From the NCBI RefSeq assembly GCF_001540865.1, contig NC_033640.1:9080834-9144833 (forward strand): a DNA stretch of 64,000 bases, in the 5' to 3' direction. Positions 47,301-61,000 of the stretch are shown here, piece by piece. This DNA comes from Ananas comosus (taxonomy: Eukaryota; Streptophyta; Magnoliopsida; Poales; Bromeliaceae). The notes beneath the pieces are model-generated. The model was not told where the DNA came from, searched no databases, and saw only the letters and a list, made by a program, of their open reading frames with translations. A program made the position numbers and the translations under genes. The first letter of the stretch is position 1, and every line of letters starts with the position of its first letter.

Positions 47301-50300
47301 AAATGTCTTGAACTGTAACTACATTTCTAAAAAGCTCCTCCATAGTTCGTCTCACTAAATTTTTCTCAAAACTACTGCAGCCTACATATTATGTCCTAAA
47401 ATTGCATTTTTTTCCAACAACATAACACTGAGAATGACACCTCCTAATAGTTGATATATATCTGCAAATCAATTACGAATATGAATCCAACATAGAAATT
47501 ATTGTTCAAATAAATGTACCAGCAACCTTCATGCCTACAATTATTTCAATTGAATAGTGTCAAATTACCATTTAGATTTCGTACCTTCTTTCGAGAGCTT
47601 GGAGAAAATTCTGCATGTTTCCAATGAGCAAGGCAAAAAGCAGCAGCCCCAATCCAACAATAGCCATGGTGAACAGAACTTCCCATTCAAAATAACTCGG
47701 AACCAGATTTCCAGCTAAGGTGCTGATTTGCTGCAGCAGAAATTTAAAGTTTGTGAGAATCACCAAAAGGGGGGAAAAAGTTACGTAGTTAAACATTGCA
47801 GAACCCTCACAATATCTAAAAGAATAAAATAATCGAAAAAAAAACAATTCTTTCATATTACATTAAGCACCCTCTTGTCAATTTAAATATTCCACACCTA
47901 AGGGTAGTCCTCTTAGCATTAGAACTTGTAAACAGCTCTAAATTTTTCCACAAATTCGCACATAAAAGCGTAGAAGCTTGGGCGAATAGCTTCCCATTAG
48001 GAATTAGTATATACTTTGTAAAGCTAGTTTATGCAGAATAAATAATGGCGAAATCTGACTCTTTGATCTCATATTAGTAGGTGAAGAAGCATACATATGT
48101 ACGTACATCGACATACATATATACAAACATGCGTGCACATACACACACACACACACGAGCAAAATGAATGAAACATTTATGTTGCTTATAGCTGCATAAT
48201 CGAGAGTTTATCTCAAAGAAGCCACCACAGAAAAGTTTTGGAAAGATCATTAGGAAGAATTAGGGAAGAAACATCTTGAAGATAATGTACAAATGCCATC
48301 CCATGATATTGTCTTTTGGGGAAGTAGGAATAAACATATACCTGAAACCCCCAAAATAACGAATATACATATCGCTTAACAACGCTGTGCTCTGTGGTCA
48401 GCAAAACAGCCTGCTGATAAATACCATAATTGAATGGTCCATCACTACTCACAAAGCAATTATTAGAATTGCCCTCATTTTTCCACGCCTGCCGACTAGG
48501 ATCAAACTGCTGAATATTATTTCCACGTCCGCAATCTATGAGTGTTTGACAGTATGGAGTTTTAGACAAAGAGCAAGCATCCCGTAGACACTGATTTACC
48601 CTCTGAAAAGGAAAAACAGATACAAATAATTAACTGTGTACTAATGATATAAATGAAATATCCGTGAAAAAGTATTATCAAAATGACAAGGAGTGAAGAA
48701 CCAGAGGTTTTATTATTGAAAAAAAAAAGTAAGCAGAAGATAAGCTTGATAGATAAAACAAATAACATGTGCATCAAATCATGCAAGAGAAACTAGTAAG
48801 ATGGAGGATATGGTCGGATTGGATATCAATACTTTAGTATATTGAAGTAGAAACTACTATTGGAATCAGGGTTTATGGATAATAACATGACGTTCTGCAA
48901 AATGAGGTGGTTCGTGGGACTACTTGGGGCACGGGACGTCGGGAACTAAGCAGAAAGATAAGAAAATGATAACCCTACAGACTATCTAAGCTCTAATGTT
49001 TCTGATAGGCAAATTTGACATCAAGACTAGTCTAAAATTGCAAGAAATGTGCTGCAGTTTTCATTGATTAACAACATCAACTACTGTTGATTAACAAAAA
49101 TTATATCAATTTTAATACCATATTAAATGATTGAAAATACTTGTTAACGAAGATGGGAATATTATTCGAGCCTTGGTTAGTTAAAATAAATTTTATAAAA
49201 TTCTCACGGTTTGAGATATGAAACTACCTGACCCTTAAATTTAACCACAAAAAACTATATTGAGAACCATTTTAACTAGCCATAGACTATATTGTTTTTA
49301 CGCCACAAATAAATCGGGTCCTCACAGCAAGATTTTTAACCTGCAATCCGAAGAGATACCAACATGAGCCCACAACATGTCCAGCCAAAACAAACATCAA
49401 TAGATTGATAACAAAATTAGCCCATGCTGACTCAAATATGAAGCCGCTTGCCGATTGCCCACCAAGCAATGGTACAAATCTGATGATTCTCGGAACATAT
49501 TGAAGAAGAACAGTGGCACGTAACAGATTTTTTGCATAGTTCGCTGCTGAAGACCCCACATATTTTGGTATTACTACTAATATCATCACCTTCATCGAAA
49601 GCAAAGAAAGAGAACCAAAGAATGAGTTTGCAATACGAGATCGAAAAATTTCTAATCACTAGAAGCAAATTGATCAATAAATGGCAAGAACATCAATCTA
49701 GTGCTTATTAAGATCATCATACAAGTAATTGAACAAATTATTAAGAGCCTGTAAGCCAATAAACAGTAGCAGTTAGAAAAGAGAACACTTTTATCTGCAG
49801 GCCGACAACTGATAAACAAGAAATACATTCAATATCAATGTGCACAACTAAACACCAAAGTAGGTTCATCTGAATTGCTCACACCACAAAAGTAAAACCA
49901 GATTATTTGAAGATTAAAAAATGATTGCTATATGTGCAATTGATAACATAGGAAGGTAATAAAATATCATGACAGCATTCCACATTGATGACAGATTTGT
50001 TAGGGAAAAAAAAAGATCTTAGGAAAAGATGAAATGCGAAACAATAATGGAAGAGAAAATAAGCTCTCGGAAGCTCATATTCTTTTAGGAGCTTCTTTTA
50101 AAAATCAAAAATCAGAACTTAGTGGCAGTAAATGTTACTTAATCCCAAAGACCATATCATTCTAGCAACTCATATTTAGATCATTAAATCAAATTAATAG
50201 TTTACAAAGATCACCATAAAGAAGTGTACCTGAGGAAGTGGTAATACTACAAAGAAATCAACTATAAAATAACCCTGAAGATAATGAAGAGCAATTTTCT

Positions 50301-53300
50301 TTGGTTCATCAACTAAATCCCCAGCACCAACAACTCTTGATTCTGGAGCAACATATGCCAATCTAAACTGAAAATAGACAGAAAAATGTACATCAGAGAA
50401 AAGTAGCTGAATCTTACACTACTAGCAAGCGATAATAATGCTTATTTCAGACGATGAGATAAAATAATCATACAAAAGTTAAACCGCAGAAAGGTCAAGA
50501 AACTTTTCTGGGACTACTATTTGGACATTAAATTTGTACAAAACTTATCAAAAGGGATTAGTTTTCAGTGAAGTGCTAATGTGTTGATACAGTAAAATAC
50601 AGATAGCAATAGGAAGTCATGCTCTACCAGTTGGCAAACTCATGGAAACAAAATAGTGCATTTTTTTTATCTTTTTTTTTTTTTTTGGCTTTCTACCATT
50701 ATAAGAAACGGCATAGGCACATGCATCCAGATGCTCTCTTCTCAACAAAGAATTTGTACCATAGATACTCCAATTGTTCCTCTTTACCTAGTTTTGCCTT
50801 TCTATCAATATTGCTAGTTTCTACGATTAAAAAAAGAGAATAGGCAAGTTCATTGTCTTAGTATAGTAAGGATGCATATCTATATATTCTATATGTTCCA
50901 TCCCTACCAAGAAATTTCGTTACTATCATGTCTTATGACACTAAGGCTTCGTTTGGTTCGGGTATAAGTAAGAACTAGTTGTTCCAGGGATAGGTAGAAG
51001 ATGAGGTATAAGATGGGTATAGAGTAATCTTGTGTTTGGTTGAGTATTGGATTTAGTCCAGGTATAAGTAAAATAGTGTTTGGTTGGAATAAGTGTAATA
51101 AGAAGGATAGTGGATGGTTATAAATAGAAAATAATGATATTGCCCTCTTTATTATATTTGAATTAAAGTTTTTAAATTTTATATTTAAAATTTTAAATTT
51201 AAATATATAACTCTTAAATTTCAAAAATACAAAATTAAAATTTGAATTTAAAAATCTCAAATTCAAAAATTCAAAGTTCTAAATTTTTAATTTCAAATTT
51301 TAAATTTAAGATCAAATCTAAATTTAGAAATATAAAATTTTAAATTTTAAATTTAAAAAATTAAATATATCAATTTAAAATTTACAATTTAATTTTTAAA
51401 ATTTAGAATTAAATATTCTAAAATTTAATTTTAAGATTACAAATTATAAATTTTTAAAATTTATAATTTAAATTTTAAATTTTAAATTTAAATTTAAAAA
51501 TTAAATAGGGATGGAAATAGCTATTCCCACCCCTATTCCAGGGGGAGGGGTGGGATTGTTAACCCCACCCCTTAAGTCCTTAACAGGTTATCCCGGGATA
51601 ACCTGTTAAGGCGTGGGGTTAGCAATCCCACCCTTTTTTTTTTTTTGCTTCTAAGAAAGAGGATAACCTTTATCCCACCCCTTATACCCCAACCAAACGG
51701 CGGCCTACATACTACCGATATTTAATGAACAACCAACATGAACATTACTAAAGCCTCAACAATAGTGTAATGGAAANGGGGTGGGATTGTTAACCCCACC
51801 CCTTAAGTCCTTAACAGGTTATCCCGGGATAACCTGTTAAGGCGTGGGGTTAGCAATCCCACCCTTTTTTTTGCTTCGGTATAAGGGGTGGGATAAGGGG
51901 TTATCCCACCCTTTATACCCCAACCAAACGGGATGTAAAGATACTGCGCCTAGTAATGAACAACCAACATGAACATTACTAAAGCCTCAACAATAGTGTA
52001 ATGGAAAGTTGTACATAATGTGATGCGTATTTTATTACATCTGGATGTTGCACATATTGGCATTGCTCTCAAAGATTTGATGTTATTGATTTGCAAAGTC
52101 ATAGCTTGTTCTGGGTTTTTCTTGCTATTCTGATTGACTGAATGTAGGTTTCCAGTAGTATACTATTATAGTTTAACGACACTAAATAACAATCTTTCAA
52201 TCCAAGAAATGGCAATCACTACAAAATAATTTCGCTGAAAACAAAAAGAATCATCCCGAAGTAATTGAATAGACATTTGATGAAGCAACCGATAAGAAAA
52301 TCCTTTCAAAAATTAATAATATCATGAACAAATATAGATGCATTTACCTGAAGAAGCATGTGTAAAAGATAAATTAAATCAGTTATGCTTCTCACAACAG
52401 CAAGGACTGTAGCGAAGGACCAGTTCAGAACTATACACTTGTCAACCTGCTTCGGGCACAAATGAGGAAAAAAAAAAAAAAAAAGACAACTTAGAGCTAT
52501 GTTAAACTTCATAACAACGTTGAGAGCTACAAAGCACTGCATGAAGAAGTTAAATGACATGACAAACAAGATGCCATTCAACATCAGCATCTAGAGAGAA
52601 GTAGGAGACAGGCATCCGATCTCTCTTGATAAAAGTACAATATGTAACAAAAACTTCAAGACCGATGAAAGGACTCCAAAAAATGGGTTTGATTTATATG
52701 ACAGAAGTGTTTTCATCAATCTTTTGTACTTGGAATGACAAAGCACGACAGGAACATACTATGATCTTTGAGATATTAGCTCCACGTTTTTCTTTTGTTC
52801 TCACCTGCTGTAGCTAAAATTTTTTGATAATCACCCTTTAGTCTTAACTCTTAAGCTTTTAAAAGGTATGTATTCTTGGTAAGTAGAGCATGTCATTTAC
52901 ATGATCTTCCATATCCACCTGGACATATATACAGCAACGCAAAGCTTATGTTAGCCTAATCACTCCTTAGCCCCTAGAAAAATCCAGGTCAAAATTTTCA
53001 GGAGTTTTTATTCATCTACAACTCTACCCGATGCTGTAAAGCATGTTCTTACTATACCAATTTGCCTTAGAAATATTGTATATGTTCTTCACTATCAAAA
53101 GAAATATTCTAAGACATCAATTCTTTAAATAAAAAAAGATAAATTACATATTAAAAGCAACTATAGTTATTTCCTTCGAACCCATATAATGCTATTTATT
53201 AAAAATATTTAAGACAGATAGATGAATAGTCCGCTGCCAAAAGATAAGAATAACATACCTGCTCAACAGACAGAAGGAAGAAGAATAACGGGTCGATGAA

Positions 53301-54070
53301 AATTGCAACCAAGCATGATATGACGAAAAATTTATTCCACTGTTGGACGACCTTAGTGTGTGGATTCATGATAGGGAAGTAGGAAGCCAGATATGAAAGT
53401 GACTTTTTTGCCCAACCATCAACATCACCATATAGAAGGTTATGAAGCTGGACAAGCACAAAAGTATAAATTAAGAGCATGATTGACGTAGCTAATCAAA
53501 CTTTCACTACTCAAATCGCTTCCAACTAACAACTAAACTTAGAGGTATCGTCTGAAGTAAGACGACTACATCATAAAGACAATAGAGCAAACAAATACGA
53601 GTCACATCGGTAAGGGGAAAAAGCACCTTACTGTCAAGAGAAGCCGGACTTCCGTAATAGTGCCGTTTAGTTTTCTTATAAGCAGCAGGGCAATCGGTAC
53701 AATCTGGATTATTGCAAAGCCCCAGAGGACCGGACTTCAATAAATGCTCATTCCTTCCAATATCATTGTGATAGGACCAATCATTTCTTCTAATTTCTTC
53801 CGGCATGATTGCATGAGCAATGCTGTTTTGTTTGCCCAGTTTAGTCCAAGTAGGCTTTTCAGCTCTCTGATTGCTATACAAAGGACCGCTCATATGTTCA
53901 AACTGGGTTGGCCTTTGAAGCCTCAAAGGACCAGTATGAGATACAAAAGTGTCTTCATTTTCGTAGGTCTCGCTGACGGGTATGCTCATTGAAGCACTCC
54001 TAGCTGTAAATTTTTGTAGCTCAACCTTCCTAGGCAGTATCGGGACATGATCTTTGTCTCGATCAGTCAT
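44328..54070 (-). CDS. CNGC20: Cyclic nucleotide-gated ion channel, CNGC19/20 clade (12 coding exons)
   Basis: Coding exons in reading order: 53627-54070, 53259-53447, 52348-52446, 50230-50367, 49341-49589, 48342-48602, 47585-47730, 46993-47070, 46365-46494, 45609-45855, 44630-44792, 44328-44430. All introns are GT-AG and phases agree; 748 aa, near the ~760 of Arabidopsis CNGC20. The N-terminus has the clade's HTGPLRLQRPTQFEHMSGPL stretch and Cys-rich CNNPDCTDCP. Six membrane segments follow (S1 FFVISCLVAIFIDPLFFFLL, S5 FVINLLMFVLAGHVVGSCW), the pore FWGFQQISTLAGN with the AGN filter typical of this clade, S6 GLGLLLFALLIGN, a cyclic-nucleotide binding domain with EGDVCGEELLTWCLE, and a C-terminal IQ motif ATRIQVAWRYRQRRL. 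The family forms plasma-membrane Ca2+ channels used in defence and wound signalling. Introns hold a solo LTR, MITEs and an assembly N. CNGC19 and CNGC20 cannot be told apart here. Confidence 0.95.
44833..45260 (+). mobile_element. Solo LTR of a Ty1/copia-type retrotransposon (428 bp)
   Basis: Starts TGTTAGATATG and ends TTCTAACA (TG..CA with TGTTAGA/TCTAACA inverted ends). It is flanked by a perfect 5-bp target duplication AGAAC (44828-44832 and 45261-45265). Inside are TATAAATA (~44992) and AATAAAG (~45108), as in copia LTRs. No internal region remains, so it arose by recombination between two LTRs. It lies in the last-but-one large intron of the CNGC gene, opposite to the gene's direction if TATA and poly(A) signals are read forward. 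Confidence 0.92.
46590..46900. mobile_element. Possible degenerate relative of the AACTTCAAATA MITE in a CNGC intron
   Basis: TTTTAGCACCTTACGCTG, TTTCAGTACCTCACAATC and GGTACCAAAATAAAAAATAA echo the AGTACC/GGTACT blocks of the family, but the ends are not preserved. Confidence 0.3.
50945..51706. mobile_element. Palindrome-bearing MITE, copy 2 (~760 bp) in a CNGC intron
   Basis: Left end GGCTTCGTTTGGTTCGGGTA and right end, other strand, GGCCGCCGTTTGGTTGGGGT. Near the right end is the palindrome TAACAGGTTATCCCGGGATA and its continuation. The middle (51120-51500) is almost pure A/T, like copy 1 at 30289-31061, of the same length but opposite orientation. Confidence 0.8.
51547..52007. repeat. 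230-bp direct duplication joined by an N
   Basis: Unit 1 is 51547-51776, the N is 51777, unit 2 is 51778-52007. Both start GGGGTGGGATTGTTAACCCC and end CAATAGTGTAATGGAAA; their middles differ by substitutions and small indels. See findings. Confidence 0.93.
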
Positions 54071-55124
54071 ATCTAAACCTGTAAGAGAGAACATTCAATT
54101 GATTAAGTAAAGAAGATTCCACCAAAAACATAGAAATAGGTATTTGAAATACGCTTTGAATGTGTGAGACTCCTCGTTTACAAGTACGGTACACTACTTG
54201 AATCTCAACATAAATATAACAGGGTGGTTGAGTATCTCTGCAAATAAAACAATAAGGAACTCAAAAAATTGCTAGGATGTTCAAATTACTGCACTTAGTA
54301 ACTCCAGATTATTCTCTCCAGTGGCCAAATTAATCATGTTTTAAAAGTGGAATCATTTAAGAATAAAATTAGGAGCTCATGCTAACTTTTTAATGTGCAA
54401 CATATCTGAACAAGCTTATCAATAACATTCCTGCATAAATCATGTCACTGGGTCTAACAAAAAGTACAATTGTCTCATTATAAGCGAAAATAAAGGATTG
54501 AACATGGATCCAAATTATACAAAACTCTTAATAGCACCGGAACATGGATCCATATTAACAGTACTAGAATATGACATGGAATTGTGAAGCACTACGTGCA
54601 ACTAACGTTCATTGCAAGAGAAATGCACTAAAATTGCTTTACAAAAAGCACAAATTTTAATTCAAACGATTGAGAGATCGATTACAACACCCGATCAAAC
54701 TAATTCGGACTTTATCATCTAAAACAAGTCCCAAATATTTTTTTTCCTCCAATAAAAAAAAAACCCCCGCAAACTCCTCCAAAATAGCTAACAAAAATCA
54801 AAATGGGACCCGAAAAGGAAAACCCAGATGGGGATTTTCACTTGCCCGACCCCAAACCCTCCAAAATCGCACCTTTTTCGCAAAAAGGACACTTCTCAAA
54901 AGCGAGAAAAGGAGAAATTGAGGCGAGAATCGAAACCTGAGCTTGGCGAATCCTCAAAAGGGCCGAAGCTTTAGCAAAGGCGAAGCTCCCCTTCTACTGG
55001 GTCTTAGACTTCGAGAAGAAGCTCAAAACTCCATGAAAAAGAGGGCGGAGATGGGTAGAAACCAAGCGATTGGGAGTGGGGAGGAGGAAGATGAAGCTTC
55101 TTGGCCACTTCCCCAATGGCGAGG

Positions 55125-55157
<33 letters not shown>

Positions 55158-55164
55158 GATGCGA

Positions 55165-55205
<41 letters not shown>
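54071..55205 (-). promoter_or_regulatory. CNGC 5'UTR with intron and (CT)n tracts
   Basis: A 5'UTR intron is predicted: donor CTCAG|GTTTCG (exon end 54937) and acceptor CTTACAG|GTTTAG (exon restart 54078), 8 bases before the ATG. The upstream exon includes (CT)n tracts (55131-55157 and 55169-55201 on the + strand as GA). A very short upstream frame ATG-GAG-TTT-TGA lies in the first exon, near 55033. Confidence 0.6.
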
Positions 55206-55382
55206 GTCTTTTCGTGCGCTCACACTTGTTGTAGTCTCCAACGAGTCTTCGTATACGCGACCCTCTCACTCTTTTGGCAACGTATGAATTTTTTATTATT
55301 ATTATATATAACGGTCAGACATACATGAATAGTCCCTGTACTTTCCCAATATTGCATCTGTTATAGTTTTTTTTTTTTTTTT

Positions 55383-55735
55383 GGGTAAACTTCAAATAAC
55401 ATCCTTATAGTTTCGCCATCTTCTCGATTTAGTATTCTATAGTTTAAAGTGTATCAATTTAGTACCCTACGATTTTATTTTTCTTTTTTCGACAGTCCAT
55501 TAACTTTTCATTAAATCATATAAAAAGGACTTCAAATGCCCCACCTATAGATCATATAATATTCACTTGAATACTCTTTAGTTTTAACTTTGTCACTAAT
55601 TTAACAGAAAAAATTAGCAAAAGAGAATAACAAACAGTAAAAAATAAAACCATAGAATACGAAAGTGATACACTTTAAACCATATGGTACTAAAATAAGA
55701 AAATGTAAAACTACAGAGATGGTATTTGAAGTTTT
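55383..55735. mobile_element. AACTTCAAATA-type MITE, copy 4 of 4
   Basis: Begins GGGTAAACTTCAAATAACAT and ends GATGGTATTTGAAGTTTTTT. Internal TTTAAAGTGTATCAATTTAG and AGTACCCTACGATTTTA are nearly identical to copy 1. Confidence 0.85.
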
Positions 55736-58061
55736 TTCTTTTTTTTTTTTACTTTCCATTCTAATGTATTAAAATTTTCCGTCAACTATCCAACCTTTCA
55801 AAAACTTAAATTTATTATATAATCTTTCAATTTATTTGATTTGAATCGGTTAATAATATTTTAACTTTTAAATTTAAATAAATTATTTATTTTAATAAAT
55901 TACATATGAAGAATTCTAACAATCTGTAAAGATAAACGACATATTTATTTTGAAATCGAAGTGTCATTGACTGACTTAAATCAAATAAATTAAAATTTTA
56001 GATTTGTATGTTTTTACCTACTTTGTTTTATCATAAAATAACATATTTTATTTCGAAAAGTTAATGTAAGGAACTCAATTTAACTATTGTTTGTTTTAAT
56101 CGGGCTACTTAATTTTTTAAAATTTTAATTTCTATAACTTACCTATCAGTTTATTTTATTTGAATTATTAGGTTACTAGAATAAAAATAGCTAAGATCAA
56201 ATAAATTTTAAAAAATAAATAGTAAGATTAAAATTTTTTGAAGAAGATTGGATAGTCGAGTGAAAAAAGTATCATGATATTTTTATTTTAGAATAAACTA
56301 TAATAACTAAATTATTTTACAGAAAAATAGAATAGTGTATCCCATATTGATATTGAATAATATCAAACTCTATTTCAGTAATAATAATATTTTCTAAGAA
56401 ATTGCTCTTAGAAAACCAATTACTTAATAAAAATTAATTTTGTCTTAAGGACTAGATACAATATATTCATAAATTTAGAAAAAAAAATATTTTTCCTAAA
56501 AAAGTACATGGACCAAATCATAATATACGAACCATGGAGGGACCATTCGAATATTTTAAACTTTTAGTAAATAATAATAATAATAATAACGGTTGGATTT
56601 ATTTAATAATTTTATGAGAGACAGACCAAAATACCGTGAGTCAGCAAGGACTTAAAATATTAGAGGTCACTTGCACCATTGATCCCTAACCTTCATCCAT
56701 TTTTCATTTTGGTTTCTTTTTTTTTTTTTTTTTTTTTTCTTTTTTTTCTTTTTTTTTTTTTTGCTATTAGGTCCAACTATATATCTTAATTTTTGTTAAT
56801 TTTACTCATATAGATCGCCGTCATGGTCCAGTAACTTTTGATTGATACTGACATTGATGTTTTAAAGTTTGCGAAAAAGCTTGATGACACATTTGGCTCG
56901 ATTTTAGAAGTGTCGGAGTGCTTCAAAAGATATCGTAGGGAGCTTGTGCAAGATCGAGATGATCGTAATCGTGAGGACTGTAAAATTGGCCTTGACGTGT
57001 TGTACCTGTATAGGAGAAGTTGTTAGAGGCCGAAGCGAAAAAATAGGTACAAGTTAGGGACCCAATTAGTCCAAACCTGATCCGCTGACATCCCTAGGAC
57101 TGATAGTGCAATTAATTTTAAAAATTAAGAATTTGATTGCAAAACATTAAATATTGGGGATAAAAATAAAAAAAATAAAGATCAGGCAACAATGGTGCAT
57201 TAACTACTTTTTTTTGTTTCGGAAAAAAAAAATTTATAAAACTTATTTAAACAATAAATCATTCTGAATCTATTTCGGAGCTTTATACGACATCTCAAGC
57301 AAGAAATTTTAAAAATTATGCTATAAACCTTAAAAAATAACATATTGTATACTATATAAGAAATTAGAAAAAAATACTAGTCATTATATATATCACTCCA
57401 CAAGGATCTAGTTGGGGGAAATAATTATTATTTTATTAATTTAATTATTTTTGATCATCTTTTTAAAAAGATGATGTAAATGGTAGGCCAACACATTTGA
57501 CAAAAAAATTTGAGTAAAAAAATATCTAGCAAAATTAAAGTGTCTATTACATTGACGTGACAGATAGCGGAATCGGCAAACATTGTACTACTTAAGCATT
57601 ACAACTTACATAATGTTTCTTGTTCTTATTTTGTTTTTTTATTTATCCAAATTGACACCCATTTACAAGTTCACTTTATGTATACTACTTTGGAACCTTA
57701 GGGCTGTTTGTTTTCATCTTCTGAATCTCCAAGGTTTAATTCGCGACTCCAAAAAAACTCATTGGCGTCAGCATTTGTTTTAACGCTAAAGTTACGAGAT
57801 CTTCGAACTCCCACTCGCAATTGTACAAAAAAATTGACTTTTCTCAAACAAATCATCTTTGTTTTCGAGTACTTGAATATTAACTAAATTGATACTTTTA
57901 TCGGCTTTTCTCAAATAAATTATCTTTGTTCATGAATCACAAGAAAAAGAAAGATATCTAACCATTCGAACTTACGAGTTGGCAGACGTTCGTAAAATTT
58001 GTTTGTAAGCATAGCATTAAGTAAGGAGAAAAAAATGATAGCGGAGATCTACCCTCCGGAA
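55736..58061. other. Gene-free stretch and 3' flank of the GAD gene
   Basis: A poly-T-rich run at 56717-56762, AT-rich DNA, and an ORF of 62 codons at 56838-57026 without a recognised motif. An end resembling the TCCGAA-rich MITE (GATCCGCTGACATCCCTAGG) lies at 57079-57098. The 3'UTR of GAD should lie just below 58062. Confidence 0.55.
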
Positions 58062-61000
58062 TCAGCAAACCCCGCTAGTCTTCTTCCGGTCGACGAGCTT
58101 CCGCCAGAACGCGGTGATCTCCCGCTGCGTCTCGATCACGCTCTTCTTGACCACCGTCGCGTCGCCATCGCCGTTGCTCCGCTCCGCGGTCGTTACGTGC
58201 GCCACCGTGGTCTTGACACGGCTCGCCCGCACGTCGAACTCCGCCAGGACCTTCGCGAGATCGGTCACGAGCCGCTCCGCGAGGCTCCGGCTGAAGTCCT
58301 CGCGGATGACCACACGGAGGACCGCGACGTGCTCCGCGTTGGGGGGCATGGTGTAGGCCGGCACGATCCACCCGAACCGCCGCAGGCTCTCCGATATCTC
58401 GAAAACGGTGTACGTGCCCCCGTCCTTCAGGGAGAATGCGACCAGCGGCACGCCGACGTCCTTCGAGAGGATGTCGAATTTGCCGGTCTTCTCTATGCCT
58501 TCTTTCAGTACCCTAGCATTCTCCATGCAGTTCTCCATGATGTTCTTATATCCCTACAAAGACGCGAGAAATACGTATAAACCTTATCTAAACTTTAAAT
58601 TAACTATTTCGAATTAGTTAACTGAACTTTCAAAATTTTGAAAGGTTCAGTAGTAAAATCAAAATTTTGAAAGATCGAATAATCAATTCAAAATGGTTTA
58701 TAATTCAGATAAGTTTCATAAGTTTTTACTCGTTTTAGAATTCAATCCTTGAAAAAATAAAATGACATTTGATTCACATGGAGATTGTGATATAGCATCT
58801 ACAACTAATCAACTAAATCTTGTGAATGAAACAAATTGCTACCTCAAAGCCCAAACGGATGAACTGGTAGTACTGAGCAATGATCTGACTCGAACCTGCG
58901 AAAAATAAAACGAAAAAAATTCTTCACAAAAACAATTATGTAGATTTGCAAACAACCAACAATGTTTTAGTATATATGTTAAGTTTCAAAAAGGAGTCAT
59001 GCATGAACCTTTTGAGAAATTGAGGGTGAATGTCGGTTGATCCGCGCCGAGATAGTTTATGTGGAAAATGAGCTCTTCAGGTAGATCTTCTTTGCTCCTC
59101 CAAACAACCCATCCGACGCCGGCGTAAACGAGGCCGTACTTGTGGCCGCTGACATTGATGCTCTTCACTAGCGGAAGTCGGAAGTCCCATTCTAGTTCGG
59201 GGTAGAGGAAAGGCGCAATGAACCCTCCACTCGCGGCATCGACATGGATCGGTGTGTCCCACCTGCAGTTGCAGTGTTTTCGTGTGAAAACTATCACTCC
59301 ATAGACTAGAATATTATTGGTAGCAAATGAGCTCCGTTACTATCGATTTATTTTCGACGATAGAGCTTCCAAATTGACGATCGATACTATTAAACATGAT
59401 TTACATCATTTGAAGCAGTTAAAAAATCAAATTTCATATTTTTCCGACATTGTTCTCTTGTGCATCATCATATGAATGCAAAAATGAATATCCTTTCAAA
59501 ATTAAAGTAGAGTGCATAGATCTTGTTTTTAATAGTTTAAAATTTTTCTAATAAAAATCTAGCTGATTTAAATTTTTTTACACTGTTAAACGAGCAACGC
59601 TTCGTATCTATCATTAAAATTATAAATTTTACAACCCTTTCATTATTAGGCCAATGGTGTCGAAAATGTACCAAATTTGATTTCTAGGTATTTTAAATGG
59701 TCTCGATTATATTCAATGATGCAAATCATCGATTTGAAAGCTCTATCATGAAAAAAAAATCAATAGTAATGGTGCCGATTTGCTATCGATATTATTGTAG
59801 CCCAACTCTCTGTCTTTAAATCATGCAGATTACAATGAAAAGAATTGAGTTTGCGGTAAAAGAAAAATCGCTATTTAGTTATCCTAGCACCAAAATTAGG
59901 GTTTTGAGTGAGAGAATTCGAAAGCTATCCTAATTTTTAGCATTTCTGGTGAAGTGGCTATTCGCAGGACTCAAATACAGCAATTATGTGTGGTTTGCAC
60001 AACAAGGACATTACTGTTGCAGTTATTTCAAATAAAACTAGTACAAACAACAATTGCCAACAACAAATTCAAAGCAGAGAAATGATTCGGTACTTTTTTT
60101 AAAAAAAAATAAAAAAGATCTTAACCGTTGATTAATAGAGGGTAAAAATGTAATTTTAATACTTAGCAGGTAAAAATATTATTTTATTCAAGGTTAGTTT
60201 GGTAATTAAACAATACAACATTTAAAGAAACTTTCAATTGAGGTCCTAAATTTACGCACTAATTAGCACTAATTTAGGAAATTAATTGATGAACCAAATT
60301 TATGCAATTATTAGGCATTAATTTAGACATCTACTTTAAATGTTTTAGTGTTTCTAAAATTATGCATTAATTTAAATTATAGAAATTTTAGAAATAGTTT
60401 TATTTCTAAATACGATGAATTTAAATTTTAAAAATTAACTACTTAAAATTTAAAAGTAAAATTTAAATTAGAGGAATGTCATATTATCTCTATTCGGAAG
60501 TTTAAAATAATGTTTTAGAAACAATTATCTCTATTCCGAATAGAGATAATAGTTTTAAATTAGTGTTTCTAGTTAAAATAAAAAAAATTTGACAAATAAA
60601 GAGAAAACACTAAAACACTAAGTTAATGTTTCTAGTCAACATATTTAATATGTTTGAAAACATTTAAGAATTTTTTTAATTTAGATACTAATTCTTTATC
60701 ACTATTTAAAAAATTTAATGTAGATAGTTGATTAGAAATATAGGGTAAGGATATAATTCAAATTTATTTTTATAATATAATTGTATAGACAAAATTAATT
60801 CAAGATTTGAGATAATGCTACACACATTTTCCATCGGAATATTGTTTTCTAATCTATCAGCCATCGCAAATTTCAACAAGCTATTACTATAAAAAATTCT
60901 CAGATCGAACTAGAAAAAAATTAACTAACAAATTAAATCACAAAATAATCTAAATTTTATTCTTATTTTATTAAAAAAAGATTTAAAAAGCAATAGGTAT

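Noticed and set aside
53744..53992. 82-codon + strand ORF opposite CNGC exon 1
   Set aside because: It is antisense to a well-supported coding exon.
56838..57026. 62-codon + strand ORF
   Set aside because: No recognisable family and it lies in repeat-like DNA; not enough to call a gene.
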